A model generated the notes under the pieces. It was given only the letters and a program-made list of their open reading frames with translations, ran no database searches and was not told the origin of the DNA. Below, in pieces: positions 1-9,509 of a DNA stretch of 64,000 nt (position 1 is its first letter; each line of letters starts with the position of its first letter). This DNA is from Martinezella multihospitum (GTDB lineage: Bacteria; Pseudomonadota; Alphaproteobacteria; Rhizobiales; Rhizobiaceae): NCBI RefSeq assembly GCF_900094585.1, contig NZ_FMAG01000001.1, forward strand, positions 820,530-884,529, given 5' to 3'. A program made the position numbers and the translations under genes.

Positions 1-885
1 CTGCGCGGCGCCGGTGTCGCCGACGTCACGATCGTCTCGACCCAGGCCGGCATCGTGAACCTCATGCCGGCGCTGAAAATCAAGCCGGACGCGACAATGC
101 CGGACTTTGACCGTGAGCATCCGGAAGGCGCCGACATCGTCATCGTTCCCGCCATGCATGATGACAGCAGCCGCAGCGTCATTGCCTGGATCCGCGAGCA
201 ATCATCGAAGGGTGCAATGGTCGTTTCGATCTGCGAGGGCGCTTGGCTTGCGGCAAGGGCCGGCGTATTCGACAGCAAGCGCGCCACCACGCATTGGTAC
301 GCCTTCGACAAGATCCGCCGCACCTTTCCGCGGACAGAGTGGGTTCATAACCAGCGTTACATCGTCGACGGCAACGTCATGAGCACCACGGGCGTCACGG
401 CATCGATCCCCGCTTCCCTGACGCTGGTGGAGGCCATTGGCGGCGTACAGAAGGCGCGCTCGGTTGCCGACCGCATCGGTATCAACGATTGGAGCAGCGC
501 GCATGACTCCACACCGTTTCACATGACAACGAGCCGCCTCTGGCGCTTTGCCGGCAACACCCTTGCCTTCTGGAACCACGAGACCATCCGCCTGCCCACG
601 GAGGACGGCTTCGACGAAATCGCTTTGGCGCTGACGGCCGATGCGTGGTCGAGAACTTATCGTTCGCAGGCTGTTATTGCGGAGCCGGCCCAATCCATCC
701 GTTCGCGCAACGGCCTCGTGCTCGTGCCAGATCTTTCGACCCATACCGATACCTCGGTCGTGACGGTTCCCGCGCGTCCATCCGCTAAGGCGCTGGATCA
801 GACGCTGTTCGAGATTACCGCGCGTTATGGTGCACGAACATCTGATATCGTCGCGCTGCAGCTCGAATATCCCATACAGCATTGA
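1..885 (+). CDS. DJ-1/PfpI-family (class I glutamine amidotransferase-like) protein, 5' partial
   Basis: The frame is open from the first base of the window, so the true start lies upstream; a GTG at 55 is only the first internal candidate. The visible 294 residues hold a nucleophile elbow, VVSICEGAW, with Cys at about residue 78, followed by LAARAG, as in DJ-1/PfpI and GlxA-type domains. A line of about 90 residues follows the domain, but I see no helix-turn-helix of the AraC type, which argues against a GlxA transcription factor. The family includes isonitrile hydratases, chaperone-like and sensor proteins, so no reaction can be assigned. It ends 234 bp before the ABC importer operon and need not belong to it. 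Confidence 0.75.
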   Translation: MRGAGVADVTIVSTQAGIVNLMPALKIKPDATMPDFDREHPEGADIVIVPAMHDDSSRSVIAWIREQSSKGAMVVSICEGAWLAARAGVFDSKRATTHWYAFDKIRRTFPRTEWVHNQRYIVDGNVMSTTGVTASIPASLTLVEAIGGVQKARSVADRIGINDWSSAHDSTPFHMTTSRLWRFAGNTLAFWNHETIRLPTEDGFDEIALALTADAWSRTYRSQAVIAEPAQSIRSRNGLVLVPDLSTHTDTSVVTVPARPSAKALDQTLFEITARYGARTSDIVALQLEYPIQH

Positions 886-1022
886 TCCACTATCATCCGC
901 CGCCGATCTCACAAAATTCAGCAGTTGGCGATGGCTGCACTTTAGCGACGAACACGGCAGCTAAGACACGACTTGCGCCCTCTTGGCCGTTGCCTTTTCG
1001 GCAATTGATAGTGCGCATAATT

Positions 1023-1037
1023 GTTCTTTATTAGAAC
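1023..1037. promoter_or_regulatory. 15-bp inverted repeat upstream of the importer operon, candidate operator
   Basis: GTTCT and AGAAC arms flank a 5-bp TTATT centre, 82 bp before the start of the substrate-binding protein gene. The size is typical of a LysR-type or other dimeric regulator site, and the operon is followed by a LysR gene at 7163. The link between the two is inference; the rest of the 886-1119 gap shows no gene. Confidence 0.35.
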
Positions 1038-1119
1038 GCTGAATTCCCCCATCATCCCCCGCATTGGTGGATAACGAGACGAAAAGTCCGATCGCCCAAT
1101 CAACAGGGGAACTATCAGC

Positions 1120-2154
1120 ATGTCTCAATTCATGATGAATCGTCGCCGCTTCCTGTCCAATGCCGCCATGGTCGGAGGTCTCGCTGCGACCCAGACTTTT
1201 GTCGGCATCCGCGCCGGCAAGGCGGCCGATGTCGCCGAGGTTCGCATGCAGCTTGGCTGGCTTGCTTCCAACGGCCTGATTGGCGAAGTCGCGGCCCAGA
1301 AGAAGGGCTTCTTCACCGAGCAGGGCATCAATCTCACCATCGTCCCGGGCGGCCCGAATGTCGATGGCGTCGCTGGCGTTGCGGCCGGCCAATCCACGAT
1401 CGGGCAGATTTCTTCCAGTCCGTCCGTCATGCTCGCGCGCTCGGCCGGCATGCCGGTCAAGGCGTTTCTGGCGGGCTACCGTAAGCATCCCTTTACATAT
1501 TTCTCGCTGAAGAAGGCACCGATCCGCGAGCCGAAAGACATGATCGGCAAGACGATCGCGACGCAGCCGACCGCCTTTATCCTGCTGCGCGCGCTGCTCG
1601 CCAAAAATGGCATTCCGGAAGACAAGGTGAAGATGGTCAACATGGGTTCGGACATGAACCAGCTGTTGACCGGTCAGGCCGATGCCGTCACCGGCTGGGT
1701 GACGAACACCAATGCACTGAAGGTGCTGGGCGACGATCGCGTCGACATGATGCTCTGGGATGCCGGCCTGCAGCTTTACGCCAACGTCTACTACACGACC
1801 GACGAACAGCTCGACAAACATTCCGACGTGCTGGTGCGTTTCACCACGGCCGCCGCCAAGGGCTGGGGCTACGTCCGCGACCATCCGGAAGAAGCCGTCG
1901 ACATGCTGGTCGAGGCCTATCCCAATCTCGACAAGGCGAGCGAACTCGAGGCCGTTCACCCCGTCATCGATTTCTCCTTCGGCGACAGCACCAAGCAGAC
2001 CGGCTGGGGCGCGATGAACAAGGACAACTGGGCAGCACAGATCAAGGCTTATGCCGATCTCAAGCAATTTGCAGGAGCCACGCCGACCGTCGACGATGTC
2101 GCCACCATGGCGATCCTCGACGCGACGACCGACATCCGCAAGCAGATCGGGTGA
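1120..2154 (+). CDS. ABC transporter substrate-binding protein, NMT1/SsuA type
   Basis: This 344-residue periplasmic binding protein begins with a twin-arginine-like signal (NRRRFLSNAA, then a hydrophobic stretch ending near GKAADV). The mature part has the features of the nitrate/sulfonate/taurine and NMT1/THI5-like binding proteins: MQLGWLASNG, then AAQKKGFFTEQG and a conserved PGGPNVDGVAGV loop. It would deliver a small organic ligand to the ATPase and permease encoded directly downstream. A Shine-Dalgarno-like AGGGGA precedes the ATG. The stop overlaps the next gene. The ligand cannot be read from sequence; the neighbours (CoA-transferase, hydratase, amidohydrolase) suggest a carbon or nitrogen compound that is then degraded, not a sulfonate. 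Confidence 0.88.
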   Translation: MSQFMMNRRRFLSNAAMVGGLAATQTFVGIRAGKAADVAEVRMQLGWLASNGLIGEVAAQKKGFFTEQGINLTIVPGGPNVDGVAGVAAGQSTIGQISSSPSVMLARSAGMPVKAFLAGYRKHPFTYFSLKKAPIREPKDMIGKTIATQPTAFILLRALLAKNGIPEDKVKMVNMGSDMNQLLTGQADAVTGWVTNTNALKVLGDDRVDMMLWDAGLQLYANVYYTTDEQLDKHSDVLVRFTTAAAKGWGYVRDHPEEAVDMLVEAYPNLDKASELEAVHPVIDFSFGDSTKQTGWGAMNKDNWAAQIKAYADLKQFAGATPTVDDVATMAILDATTDIRKQIG

Positions 2155-2984
2155 ACGTCATGATGAGCGCCGCCACCATCAAGCAGCCACAGCCGCAGTC
2201 GCTACCGGTCACCGAAACGGCAAGGCTTGCCGTTTCCATTCGCGATCTCGACATTCGCTTCGGCGACAAGGGCAATGAATTCACCGCCCTCTCCAAGGTC
2301 TCGGTCGATATTCCCGAGGGGTCGTTCGTCACCATGCTCGGGCCGTCCGGCTGCGGCAAGTCGACCTTGCTGCGCTGTATCGCCGATCTCGTCCATATCA
2401 GTGACGGCTCCGTCTCGGTGTTCGGCCGTCCGCCGCGGCAGGCGAGAGAGGGCCGAGACTTCGCCTTCGTCTTCCAGGAGGCGACGCTGCTGCCGTGGCG
2501 GAGCGTCATCGACAATGTCCGCCTGCCTTTGGAAGTCGGCAGGCACGACAAGAGTTCCTATGCCGATCCCATGGAGCTGCTCGCCCTCGTCGGCCTCAAG
2601 GGCCGCGAAAATGCCCTGCCGCACGAATTGTCCGGCGGCATGCGGCAACGCGTTGCGATCGCCCGCGCCCTGGTGACCAAGCCGCGCATCCTGCTGATGG
2701 ACGAGCCGTTCGGCGCTCTCGACGAAATCACCCGCGACAAGCTCAATGAAGAGCTTCTCCGCATCTGGCGGGAAACGGGAACGACGATCGTATTCGTCAC
2801 CCATTCCATCCCGGAAGCGGTCTTCCTTGGTCAGCATGTGCTCATGCTGCAGGCTCATCCCGGCCGGGTGAAGGAGTTCATGAAGGTCGACCTTCCCTAC
2901 CCCCGTGCGCTTGCGATGCGCGACACGGTCGACTTCATCAAGGTGACAGCGCATCTGCGCGCGCTGTTGGAGGAATGCATATGA
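2151..2984 (+). CDS. ABC transporter ATP-binding protein, SsuB/TauB type
   Basis: The cytoplasmic ATPase of the importer has Walker A GPSGCGKST (about residues 64-72), Q-loop FVFQEATLLPWR, signature LSGGMRQR (about 160-167), Walker B ILLMDEPFGALD and the switch histidine in VTHSIPEA. The LLPWR after the Q-loop is typical of the nitrate/sulfonate/taurine subfamily. The GTG at 2151 overlaps the upstream stop; in-frame ATG codons at 2160 and 2163 are equally possible starts, so the first four residues are uncertain. The stop overlaps the permease start (ATGA), so the three transport genes are translationally coupled. Confidence 0.92.
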   Translation: MNVMMSAATIKQPQPQSLPVTETARLAVSIRDLDIRFGDKGNEFTALSKVSVDIPEGSFVTMLGPSGCGKSTLLRCIADLVHISDGSVSVFGRPPRQAREGRDFAFVFQEATLLPWRSVIDNVRLPLEVGRHDKSSYADPMELLALVGLKGRENALPHELSGGMRQRVAIARALVTKPRILLMDEPFGALDEITRDKLNEELLRIWRETGTTIVFVTHSIPEAVFLGQHVLMLQAHPGRVKEFMKVDLPYPRALAMRDTVDFIKVTAHLRALLEECI

Positions 2985-3814
2985 GCAACGCCGTGCACTC
3001 CGACATCGGCGGCATCGCCAAGGCGCCGCGCAAGGTCGCCATCCTCGACGCAACCGTTGGTGTTCTCTCCTCGCGCATGCCGGCGATCCTTGCGGCGCTC
3101 GGCTGCATCGTGCTCTGGCAGGCGGTCATCTGGATCTTCAAGATCCCGACCTTCATGGCGCCGAGCCCGCTCGATGTCCTCTACGCCTTTCGCGACAATG
3201 CAGCGACGCTGACGCGAAACTTCCTGCCGACGGTGCTCGAAGCGGTTCTCGGCTTCATCTTCGGCAATCTCGTCGCCATCCTCCTGGCAATCTGGTTCGT
3301 CCATAGCGCTACGGCGGAGAAGGCCTTCTATCCGATCGCGGTCTTCGTCAAGGCAATCCCGATCATCGCGCTTGCGCCGATCCTCGTGCTGATCTTTGGC
3401 AACGGCGTCGCCCCGAAGATCATCATTGCCGGCCTCATCTGCTTCTTCCCGACGCTGGTCAACATGGTACAGGGGCTACGTTCCGCGAGCCCCGCCATGC
3501 TCGACCTGATGCGGGTGCTTTCGGCCAGCAATTCCGAGATCCTCTGGAAGGTGCGCCTGCCAAGCTCGCTGCCATTCCTCTTTGCCGCCTTGAAGATCGC
3601 CGCGACGAGCAGCGTCATGGGTGCAATCGTCGCGGAATGGATCGGCTCCAGCTTCGGGCTCGGCGCCCTCATCATCGAGGCGACCTACAATTTCCGTTCG
3701 CCGCTGCTCTACGCAACGGTCGTCATCGCTGCGCTGCTGGCCGTCATCCTCTTCTTCATCGTCTCGGTCGCCGAGGCGAAGATGATCCGCTGGAAGCCGG
3801 CCGGACAGCACTAA
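2981..3814 (+). CDS. ABC transporter permease, SsuC/TauC type
   Basis: This is the inner-membrane channel of the importer, 277 residues with about six hydrophobic segments. The cytoplasmic EAA-like loop is visible around ASNSEILWKVRLPSSLPFLF, which contacts the ATPase. I chose ATG 2981 because GGAGGA at 2969-2974 lies 6 nt upstream; the ATG at 2975 directly abuts that ribosome site and is unlikely. The start overlaps the ATPase stop as ATGA. With the two upstream genes it forms a complete importer. A 27-bp gap separates it from the FAD enzyme gene, so the catabolic genes are probably on the same transcript. Confidence 0.9.
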   Translation: MSNAVHSDIGGIAKAPRKVAILDATVGVLSSRMPAILAALGCIVLWQAVIWIFKIPTFMAPSPLDVLYAFRDNAATLTRNFLPTVLEAVLGFIFGNLVAILLAIWFVHSATAEKAFYPIAVFVKAIPIIALAPILVLIFGNGVAPKIIIAGLICFFPTLVNMVQGLRSASPAMLDLMRVLSASNSEILWKVRLPSSLPFLFAALKIAATSSVMGAIVAEWIGSSFGLGALIIEATYNFRSPLLYATVVIAALLAVILFFIVSVAEAKMIRWKPAGQH

Positions 3815-3841
3815 GCGACAGAAAACAAAAAGGAAACTCCA

Positions 3842-5200
3842 ATGGAACAGGTTATTCGCCAGCCTGCACGGGATATCCGTGTCGTCGATCGCTCCGATGT
3901 CGTCGTGGTCGGCGGCGGCCCGGCAGGGATTGCCGCGGCCGTCTCGGCCGCGCGCAATGGCGCCAGCGTCACGCTTGTCGAACGCTATCCCTATGTCGGC
4001 GGGCTTGCTGCTGGCGGCATGGTGCTGGTGCTCGACGACATGATCAACGAGCTCGAAATCACCGTGCGCGGCATCTGCATGGAGATGATCGAGCGCATGA
4101 AGCGCTGGGATCTCTGCGTGACGCCGACCGACCGCGATCGCCTGATCGAGTTCCGCGACACGCCGGAGGCCTGGCAGCGCTGGGCACGCTGGGGCCTCTT
4201 CGACTTCCATACGCAGTCGATGCCGCATCCGATCTGCTTTTCGGCCGCCTTCGATCCCGATGCCTTCAAGCGCGCCGCCTATGACATGATCGCCGAGGCG
4301 AAGATCAAGCTCAGGACCCATAGCTGGTTCTCCTCGGCAATTGTCGAGGGCGGCACGATCAAGGGCGTGATCTGCCAGACCAAGGAAGGCATGCAGGCGA
4401 TCCTCGGCGATGTCGTCATCGACACCACGGGCGATCTCGATGTCGCTGCAAGCGCAGGCGCCTCCCATGTCGAATCCAATTTCATCCTGACGACGGTCTC
4501 GCGCTGGGGCGGGGTCGACACCGAGGCGGCGGAACGTTTCGAGCAGCAGGAACCGGAGACCTTCAAGGCGCTCGACCACGAGGCCAAGCGGCTGATTGGC
4601 GGTTGCTGGTCCTTCTGGTGGCTGAAGACGCCGCTGCCCGGCGTCGTCTGGCTGAACTGCCCGCATATGCCGACGCTGAGCGGCCTGAAGGTCGACGACC
4701 TGACCAAGGCGGAGATGGAAGGCCGCTCGCGGATCGCCAAGCTGCTCGATTTCGCCCGCGAAAAGATGCCCGGCTTCGAAAACGCCTACGTCGTCGATTT
4801 CGCGCCGCAGACCGGCGTGCGCCAGACGCGGCTGCTGCAGGGGGATTATGTCGTGACGAAGGACGACGTCATGACCCGCCGGCATTTTGCCGACACGGTC
4901 TGCCGTGGCCGCGACTACTACACGCCCTACCGCGCGATGCTGCCGAAAGAGGTCGACCAGTTGATCGTCGCCGGCCGGCATTATTCTTCGACGCCGCAGG
5001 CGCAGAAATCCAGCCGCGAGATCCCGCCCTGCATGGCGATGGGCGAGGCGGCGGGTGTCGCAGCAACGGTTGCCCTCAACGCCGGAACGACCGTGCGCAA
5101 GGCCGATATCCGGGCAATTCAGAAACAGATGCGGGCCCAGGGCGCCGATCCAGGCGACATTCCCTCGGAGAACGCGACATATTTGGAGGCTGCAGAATGA
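3842..5200 (+). CDS. FAD-dependent oxidoreductase (FAD_oxidored family)
   Basis: A 452-residue flavoprotein opens with a Rossmann dinucleotide site, VVVVGGGPAGIAAAVSAARN, then an acidic LVER end of the second strand and PYVGGLAAGGMV, as in the FAD_oxidored family. A second FAD contact, VIDTTGDLDVAASAGA, lies near residues 195-210, and a C-terminal CMAMGEAAGVAA segment closes the site. No membrane segment or signal is seen, so it should be cytoplasmic. The AAAGGAAA ribosome site precedes ATG 3842. The substrate is unknown; position between the importer and a CoA-transferase suggests it oxidises or reduces the imported compound. The ferredoxin at 9558-9899 could be its redox partner, which is inference. 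Confidence 0.82.
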   Translation: MEQVIRQPARDIRVVDRSDVVVVGGGPAGIAAAVSAARNGASVTLVERYPYVGGLAAGGMVLVLDDMINELEITVRGICMEMIERMKRWDLCVTPTDRDRLIEFRDTPEAWQRWARWGLFDFHTQSMPHPICFSAAFDPDAFKRAAYDMIAEAKIKLRTHSWFSSAIVEGGTIKGVICQTKEGMQAILGDVVIDTTGDLDVAASAGASHVESNFILTTVSRWGGVDTEAAERFEQQEPETFKALDHEAKRLIGGCWSFWWLKTPLPGVVWLNCPHMPTLSGLKVDDLTKAEMEGRSRIAKLLDFAREKMPGFENAYVVDFAPQTGVRQTRLLQGDYVVTKDDVMTRRHFADTVCRGRDYYTPYRAMLPKEVDQLIVAGRHYSSTPQAQKSSREIPPCMAMGEAAGVAATVALNAGTTVRKADIRAIQKQMRAQGADPGDIPSENATYLEAAE

Positions 5201-6354
5201 CCACCTTGCCACTCGACGGAATTCGCGTGATCGATTTCACGCAGGTCATGCTCGGCCCTTCCTGCACGCAAGTCCTGGCCGACTATGGTGCAGAGGTCAT
5301 CAAGATCGAGAAGGTCAAGATCGGCGACCTCTCGCGCTGGTCGCTCGGCTCCGATCCGGACGGGCTCAACAACCCGGTCTTTTGCTCCTTGAACCGCAAC
5401 AAGAAGAGCTTGGCGCTCGATCTGAAGGATGCCGGTGCCCGCAAGACCGTGCAGGCGCTACTCGAGACGGCCGACGTGGTCGTCAACAACTTCCGCCCCG
5501 GTGTCATGGAACGCATGGGCTTTGGCTATGAAGACCTGAAGAAGATCAATCCGCGCCTGATCTATGCCGTCGGCACCGGCTTCGGCTTGACCGGCCCCTA
5601 TCAGCACAAGGGCGGCCAGGATGTGCTGGCGCAGGCCGTCTCCGGCGTCATGCGCCGCAAGTCGGACAACAGCCACCCGACCTCGATCTATGCGACGCCG
5701 CTTGCCGATTATTCCGCCGGCATGCACCTCGTCCAGGGTATCCTGCTTGCGCTTCTCCAACGCGACAAGACGGGTGAGGGGCAGCAGGTCGCCGTCAGCC
5801 TCTACAACTCGATGATCGCCATGCAGATGCAGGAAGGCACGACGCATCTGATGCGGCAGAAGGACCTGAACTGGGGCGCCTTCCCGCTGACGGGCGTTTT
5901 CGAGACGACCGATAGTGCGATCGTCATGGTCGGCGCCTTCAAGCCGAACCCGTTGCGCGACATCTGCGAAGCACTGGAGATCGAGGACCTCTCGCAATAT
6001 CCGCACTACAAGGATTTCGACGCGCAGATGGCGCGGCGGCCAGAGCTGCAGGCGATCTTCCGCGAGAATTTCGCCAAAAACAGCACCGCGCATTGGATTG
6101 CCCGTCTGGAAGGCGTCGACATCCTTTGCGCGCCGGTGCGTTCGCTCCCCGAGGCGCTGAAGGACGAACAGACGATCATCAACAAGATGATCCTCGAAGC
6201 CGGCGAAACCGCAGCCGGCCCGATCCGCCTCATCGGCTCGCCGATCGACATGTCGGCAGCGCAGGTGACCGTACGGATTTCGCCGCCGCAGCTCGGCCAG
6301 CACAATGACGAAATTCTGGCGTCGCTTGCTGAAGTGCAGGGAGACGCGGCATGA
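5197..6354 (+). CDS. CaiB/BaiF-type class III CoA-transferase
   Basis: Class III CoA-transferases move CoA between carboxylic acids. The 385-residue protein starts LDGIRVIDFTQVMLGPSCTQ and continues LADYGAEVIKIE, the N-terminal signature of the family. The likely catalytic aspartate is D171 in ATPLADYSAGMHL. The start at 5197 overlaps the stop of the FAD gene (ATGA); the frame is open further upstream but that part only shadows the FAD gene. The length is normal for a family of about 390-430 residues. It probably activates an acid derived from the imported compound for the hydratase encoded next, with which it again overlaps by 4 bp. Confidence 0.93.
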   Translation: MTTLPLDGIRVIDFTQVMLGPSCTQVLADYGAEVIKIEKVKIGDLSRWSLGSDPDGLNNPVFCSLNRNKKSLALDLKDAGARKTVQALLETADVVVNNFRPGVMERMGFGYEDLKKINPRLIYAVGTGFGLTGPYQHKGGQDVLAQAVSGVMRRKSDNSHPTSIYATPLADYSAGMHLVQGILLALLQRDKTGEGQQVAVSLYNSMIAMQMQEGTTHLMRQKDLNWGAFPLTGVFETTDSAIVMVGAFKPNPLRDICEALEIEDLSQYPHYKDFDAQMARRPELQAIFRENFAKNSTAHWIARLEGVDILCAPVRSLPEALKDEQTIINKMILEAGETAAGPIRLIGSPIDMSAAQVTVRISPPQLGQHNDEILASLAEVQGDAA

Positions 6355-7127
6355 GCGTTTCCTTCACCGTGGACGGCCGCGTCGCCCGCGTTACGCTAGA
6401 CCGGCCCGACCGGATGAACGCGATCGATGCCGAAACGGAAGGGGAGCTTGAAGCGATCTGGACGGAGATCGAGCGACGCGACGATATCAGCTGCGTCGTC
6501 CTGACCGGCTCCGGCGAAAAAGCCTTTTGCGCAGGCGCAGACATGAAGGGCGGCAGCGGCAGTTCCGGGGTCGATTATTGGGCTGTCGGGCGAGAGAATG
6601 GCTTCGGCGGCCTCGCCTTCCGCCGCTCGCTCGACGTACCTGTCGTCGCCCGCGTCAACGGTTATGCGCTGGGTGGCGGCTTCGAAATGGTGCTTGGTTG
6701 CGACATCGTCGTCTCAGTCGAGACGGCTCGCTTCGGCCTGCCGGAAGCGCGCGTCGGTCGCATGCCGCTCGATGGCGGCATGGTGCTCCTCCAGCGCAAG
6801 ATCCCGTTCAACCGCGCCATGGCCGTGATGCTGACCGGACGGCAGTTCAGTGCGCAGGAAATGGCAAGCTACGGCGTCGTCAACGAAGTCGTCTCGGCCG
6901 GAGGACTGGATGCGGCCGTCGATCGCTGGGTCGCCGATATCGTCGCCTGCGCGCCGCTGTCGCTGCGGGCGATCAAGCAGACGGTCAATCGCACGGCGCA
7001 TCTGAGCCCGGCCGAGGCGCAGGCATTGCGGACACCGGCCCTCATCAAGGCTCTGAAAAGCGAGGATGCCATGGAGGGTGTGGCGGCTTTCCGCGAGAAG
7101 CGGGCGCCCGTTTGGCGCGGCAGATAG
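6351..7127 (+). CDS. Enoyl-CoA hydratase/isomerase family protein
   Basis: This 258-residue crotonase-fold enzyme acts on acyl-CoA thioesters. It shows the CoA and oxyanion-hole segment SGEKAFCAGADMKGG (near residues 52-66), VNGYALGGGFEMVLGCDI, and FGLPEARVGRMPLDGGM where the catalytic acidic residue usually sits. The MPLDGG replaces the common IPGxGG, so the exact reaction (hydration, isomerisation or hydrolysis) is uncertain. It overlaps the CoA-transferase stop by ATGA, which makes a coupled activation and hydration pair likely. A LysR gene begins 35 bp downstream. Confidence 0.9.
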   Translation: MSVSFTVDGRVARVTLDRPDRMNAIDAETEGELEAIWTEIERRDDISCVVLTGSGEKAFCAGADMKGGSGSSGVDYWAVGRENGFGGLAFRRSLDVPVVARVNGYALGGGFEMVLGCDIVVSVETARFGLPEARVGRMPLDGGMVLLQRKIPFNRAMAVMLTGRQFSAQEMASYGVVNEVVSAGGLDAAVDRWVADIVACAPLSLRAIKQTVNRTAHLSPAEAQALRTPALIKALKSEDAMEGVAAFREKRAPVWRGR

Positions 7128-7162
7128 GCATGCTATAGCTTCGAGATTGCCGAGGGCTTTTC

Positions 7163-8086
7163 ATGCATGCCAGCATCCTGAAGTATTTCGCCGAGGTCGC
7201 ACGCTCCGGATCGATCCGCAAGGCATCCGACGAGCTGCATGTCGCGACCTCCGCCGTCAGCCGCCAGATCAAGAAACTGGAGGATGAACTTGGAACACCG
7301 CTGTTCGAGCGCTTCTCCGACGGTTTGCGATTGACGTCGGCCGGGGAGATCGTGCTGCGGCATGCGATGGAAACGCTGCAGGACTTCGAGGTCATGAAGT
7401 CCAATCTCGGCGACCTTCAGGGAAAGAATACCGGTCGCGTCCATATCGCCGCCCTCGACAGCTTGCTCGTCACGTTTCTTCCTGATTTCATCAAGAAGTT
7501 TCACAAGCTGCATCCTGCAGTGGACTTTCGCGTCCGAGCAGGCGCCTATAACAATATTTTCCATTTCATGGCGGCTGGCGACATCGATATCGGTATCAGC
7601 TTCGATCTTGCGACCCCGCATGATCTAAAGCTTGTCGGCTCGATCCGCACGGCCTTCATGGCTATGGTAGCCTCATCGCATCCATTGGCGCGGGCGAAAT
7701 CGGTAACCCTGCCGGAATGTGCCCAATACAAGCTGCTTCTGGCGCTCGACAGCGAAGTTGTCAGTTCGGCGATAGCAATCGAACTTGCGGCGCTCAATCG
7801 CGTGGGGCGAACACTGGTTGCATCCAACAATCCGATCCTCCTCAAACCGCTGATCATGTCGGGTGACGGCATTGGTTTTTTTACACCGGTGGGACTTTGG
7901 CCGGAAATCCAGGCGGGTGAGATCGTTGCCATCCCGATCCGGGACTTCAAGCTCAGCACGGTGGATATCGGCATTTTCGTGCCGCGCGACCGGCATCTGA
8001 CCCATGCCAGCCAAGCAGTCATCGAGCTTCTTAATGCCGAGTTGCGCAGGTTCGGCGAGAATTTGAAAGCCATCGTCAACAGATGA
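7163..8086 (+). CDS. LysR-family transcriptional regulator
   Basis: A 307-residue LysR regulator. The N-terminal winged helix covers about residues 1-60 (YFAEVARSGSIRKASDELHV, then SAVSRQIKKLEDELGTPLFE). The rest is the effector-binding domain, starting around GRVHIAALDSLLVTFLPDFI. It lies in the same direction as, and 35 bp after, the hydratase gene, and 7 bp before the amidohydrolase gene. The position inside the cluster suggests it controls the importer and catabolic genes in response to their substrate. Unlike most LysR genes it is not divergent from its presumed targets. A GAGGG ribosome site precedes the ATG. Confidence 0.92.
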   Translation: MHASILKYFAEVARSGSIRKASDELHVATSAVSRQIKKLEDELGTPLFERFSDGLRLTSAGEIVLRHAMETLQDFEVMKSNLGDLQGKNTGRVHIAALDSLLVTFLPDFIKKFHKLHPAVDFRVRAGAYNNIFHFMAAGDIDIGISFDLATPHDLKLVGSIRTAFMAMVASSHPLARAKSVTLPECAQYKLLLALDSEVVSSAIAIELAALNRVGRTLVASNNPILLKPLIMSGDGIGFFTPVGLWPEIQAGEIVAIPIRDFKLSTVDIGIFVPRDRHLTHASQAVIELLNAELRRFGENLKAIVNR

Positions 8087-8093
8087 AAAAAGC

Positions 8094-9491
8094 ATGACAA
8101 AGATCCGCCTTCTGGAACGTCCTGGCCATGCCCCGTCCATGCGCTTCGACAGATTGGCAGACCTGCCACCGCAATTCGGCGCCATAGCCCCGCAACCCGG
8201 CGATCTCATCCTCCCCTCGCCCGTCAACGCCCATGACCATGGCTACGGCATTCGCACTCTCGATTTTGGCGCGGTCGACGACGCGCTTGAGGTGTGGATA
8301 CCAGGCCTGAGGCTGCGGCCGCGCACCGATCCCTATCTCGAAGCACTCGTCGCCTTCGGCCGGCTGGCCAAAACCGGCGTCGGTGCGACGATGCACTGCC
8401 ATAACTCGCTCAATGTCGATCGCCTCGTCGATGAGGCAAGCGCCGTCATGCGGGCCGCCAGCGATATCGGCATTCGGCTTGCACTTTCCTGTCCGCTGCT
8501 CGACCACGATGCCTGGGCCTATGATGGCGGGCCGCAGCGGCTCAAGCCCTTTCTGCAGGCAGGTGATTGGCAGGCCCTGGAGTCGACTATTCCGGCCTAC
8601 GCTCCAATCTCCAGCCTGCTTGCGGCCGTCGAGGCCGTCGCCGCCGCCAACACCAACCCGCTGATCGATGTGCAGTATGGGCCGATCGGGCCACAATGGT
8701 GCTCGAACGCGCTTCTGGAGGCGATTGCGGAGGCTTCCGCATTCCACAACAGGCGCATCCATATGCATCTGCTCGAAAGCCCACGCCAGCGCCTATGGTT
8801 GGACCGCCGCTTTCCCGAGGGCATCGTCACCTATCTCGATAAAATAGGCTTCCTGTCGCCACGGCTCGCCGTCGCCCATGGCGTCCAGCTGCGTCCCGAT
8901 GAACTTGAACTGCTTGCCGAACGCGGCGTACAGCTCGTCAGCAATCCGACAGCCAATCTCCGCCTCCGCTCGGGTGTCGCTCCGATCTTATCCATGATCG
9001 AGCACGGCGGCCCCGCTTTCGCCATCGGCCTCGACGGCACCGGGCTGGATGACGATCAGGATTTGTGGCGAGAAATGCGTCTCCTCTATCTCCTGCACGG
9101 CGGGCGTAGCCTGACGCGGCAGTTGACGGCCGAGAATATATTCGACGGAGCAATTCAGGTTGGGTGTCAGGTCGTTAACGCCAGAGATGCAGAAGACTTC
9201 GCGATCATCGACTATAAAGCCCTAATCGCCGATGCGCTGTTCGATGATCTCGACGAGGCGGAGGTCCTGTTGACGCGCATGAGCGCACGATATGCCTGCG
9301 GACTTGTCGTGGCTGGCCGCGAGGTGATGCGCAAGGGCGAATTGACAGGCGTCGATTTCGACGCTGCCCTTGCCGAGCTCCTGGCTCAGGCAAGAGCCGA
9401 TCTGCCGAGACTTGTAAAGCAACGGCCTCTCGTCAACGCATTGTCGGAAGCGACACGCGCCTATTATGCAGGCTGTCCCGGCATGTCCTGA
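8094..9491 (+). CDS. Amidohydrolase, TRZ/ATZ and cytosine-deaminase-like
   Basis: This 465-residue metal-dependent amidohydrolase has the usual sequence of metal and active-site motifs: VNAHDHGYG (HxH), then MHCHNS, MHLLESP, AHGVQLRPDELELL followed by VSNPTANLRLRSG, and AIGLDGTGLDDDQDLWREM with the catalytic aspartate. That series is close to the atrazine/S-adenosylhomocysteine deaminase group. It should hydrolyse a C-N bond in a ring or amidine. The gene follows LysR after 7 bp and may share its transcript. Together with the upstream importer it suggests a nitrogen-containing substrate. The true substrate cannot be told from these motifs. Confidence 0.87.
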   Translation: MTKIRLLERPGHAPSMRFDRLADLPPQFGAIAPQPGDLILPSPVNAHDHGYGIRTLDFGAVDDALEVWIPGLRLRPRTDPYLEALVAFGRLAKTGVGATMHCHNSLNVDRLVDEASAVMRAASDIGIRLALSCPLLDHDAWAYDGGPQRLKPFLQAGDWQALESTIPAYAPISSLLAAVEAVAAANTNPLIDVQYGPIGPQWCSNALLEAIAEASAFHNRRIHMHLLESPRQRLWLDRRFPEGIVTYLDKIGFLSPRLAVAHGVQLRPDELELLAERGVQLVSNPTANLRLRSGVAPILSMIEHGGPAFAIGLDGTGLDDDQDLWREMRLLYLLHGGRSLTRQLTAENIFDGAIQVGCQVVNARDAEDFAIIDYKALIADALFDDLDEAEVLLTRMSARYACGLVVAGREVMRKGELTGVDFDAALAELLAQARADLPRLVKQRPLVNALSEATRAYYAGCPGMS

Positions 9492-9509
9492 TATCGCGAG
9501 AGGCAGCAA

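Noticed and set aside
3476..5212. Long minus-strand open frame (578 codons) opposite the permease and FAD genes
   Set aside because: It lies wholly antisense to two genes with clear family motifs; composition is His/Arg/Asp-rich, as expected of antisense frames in GC-rich DNA, and no domain is visible.
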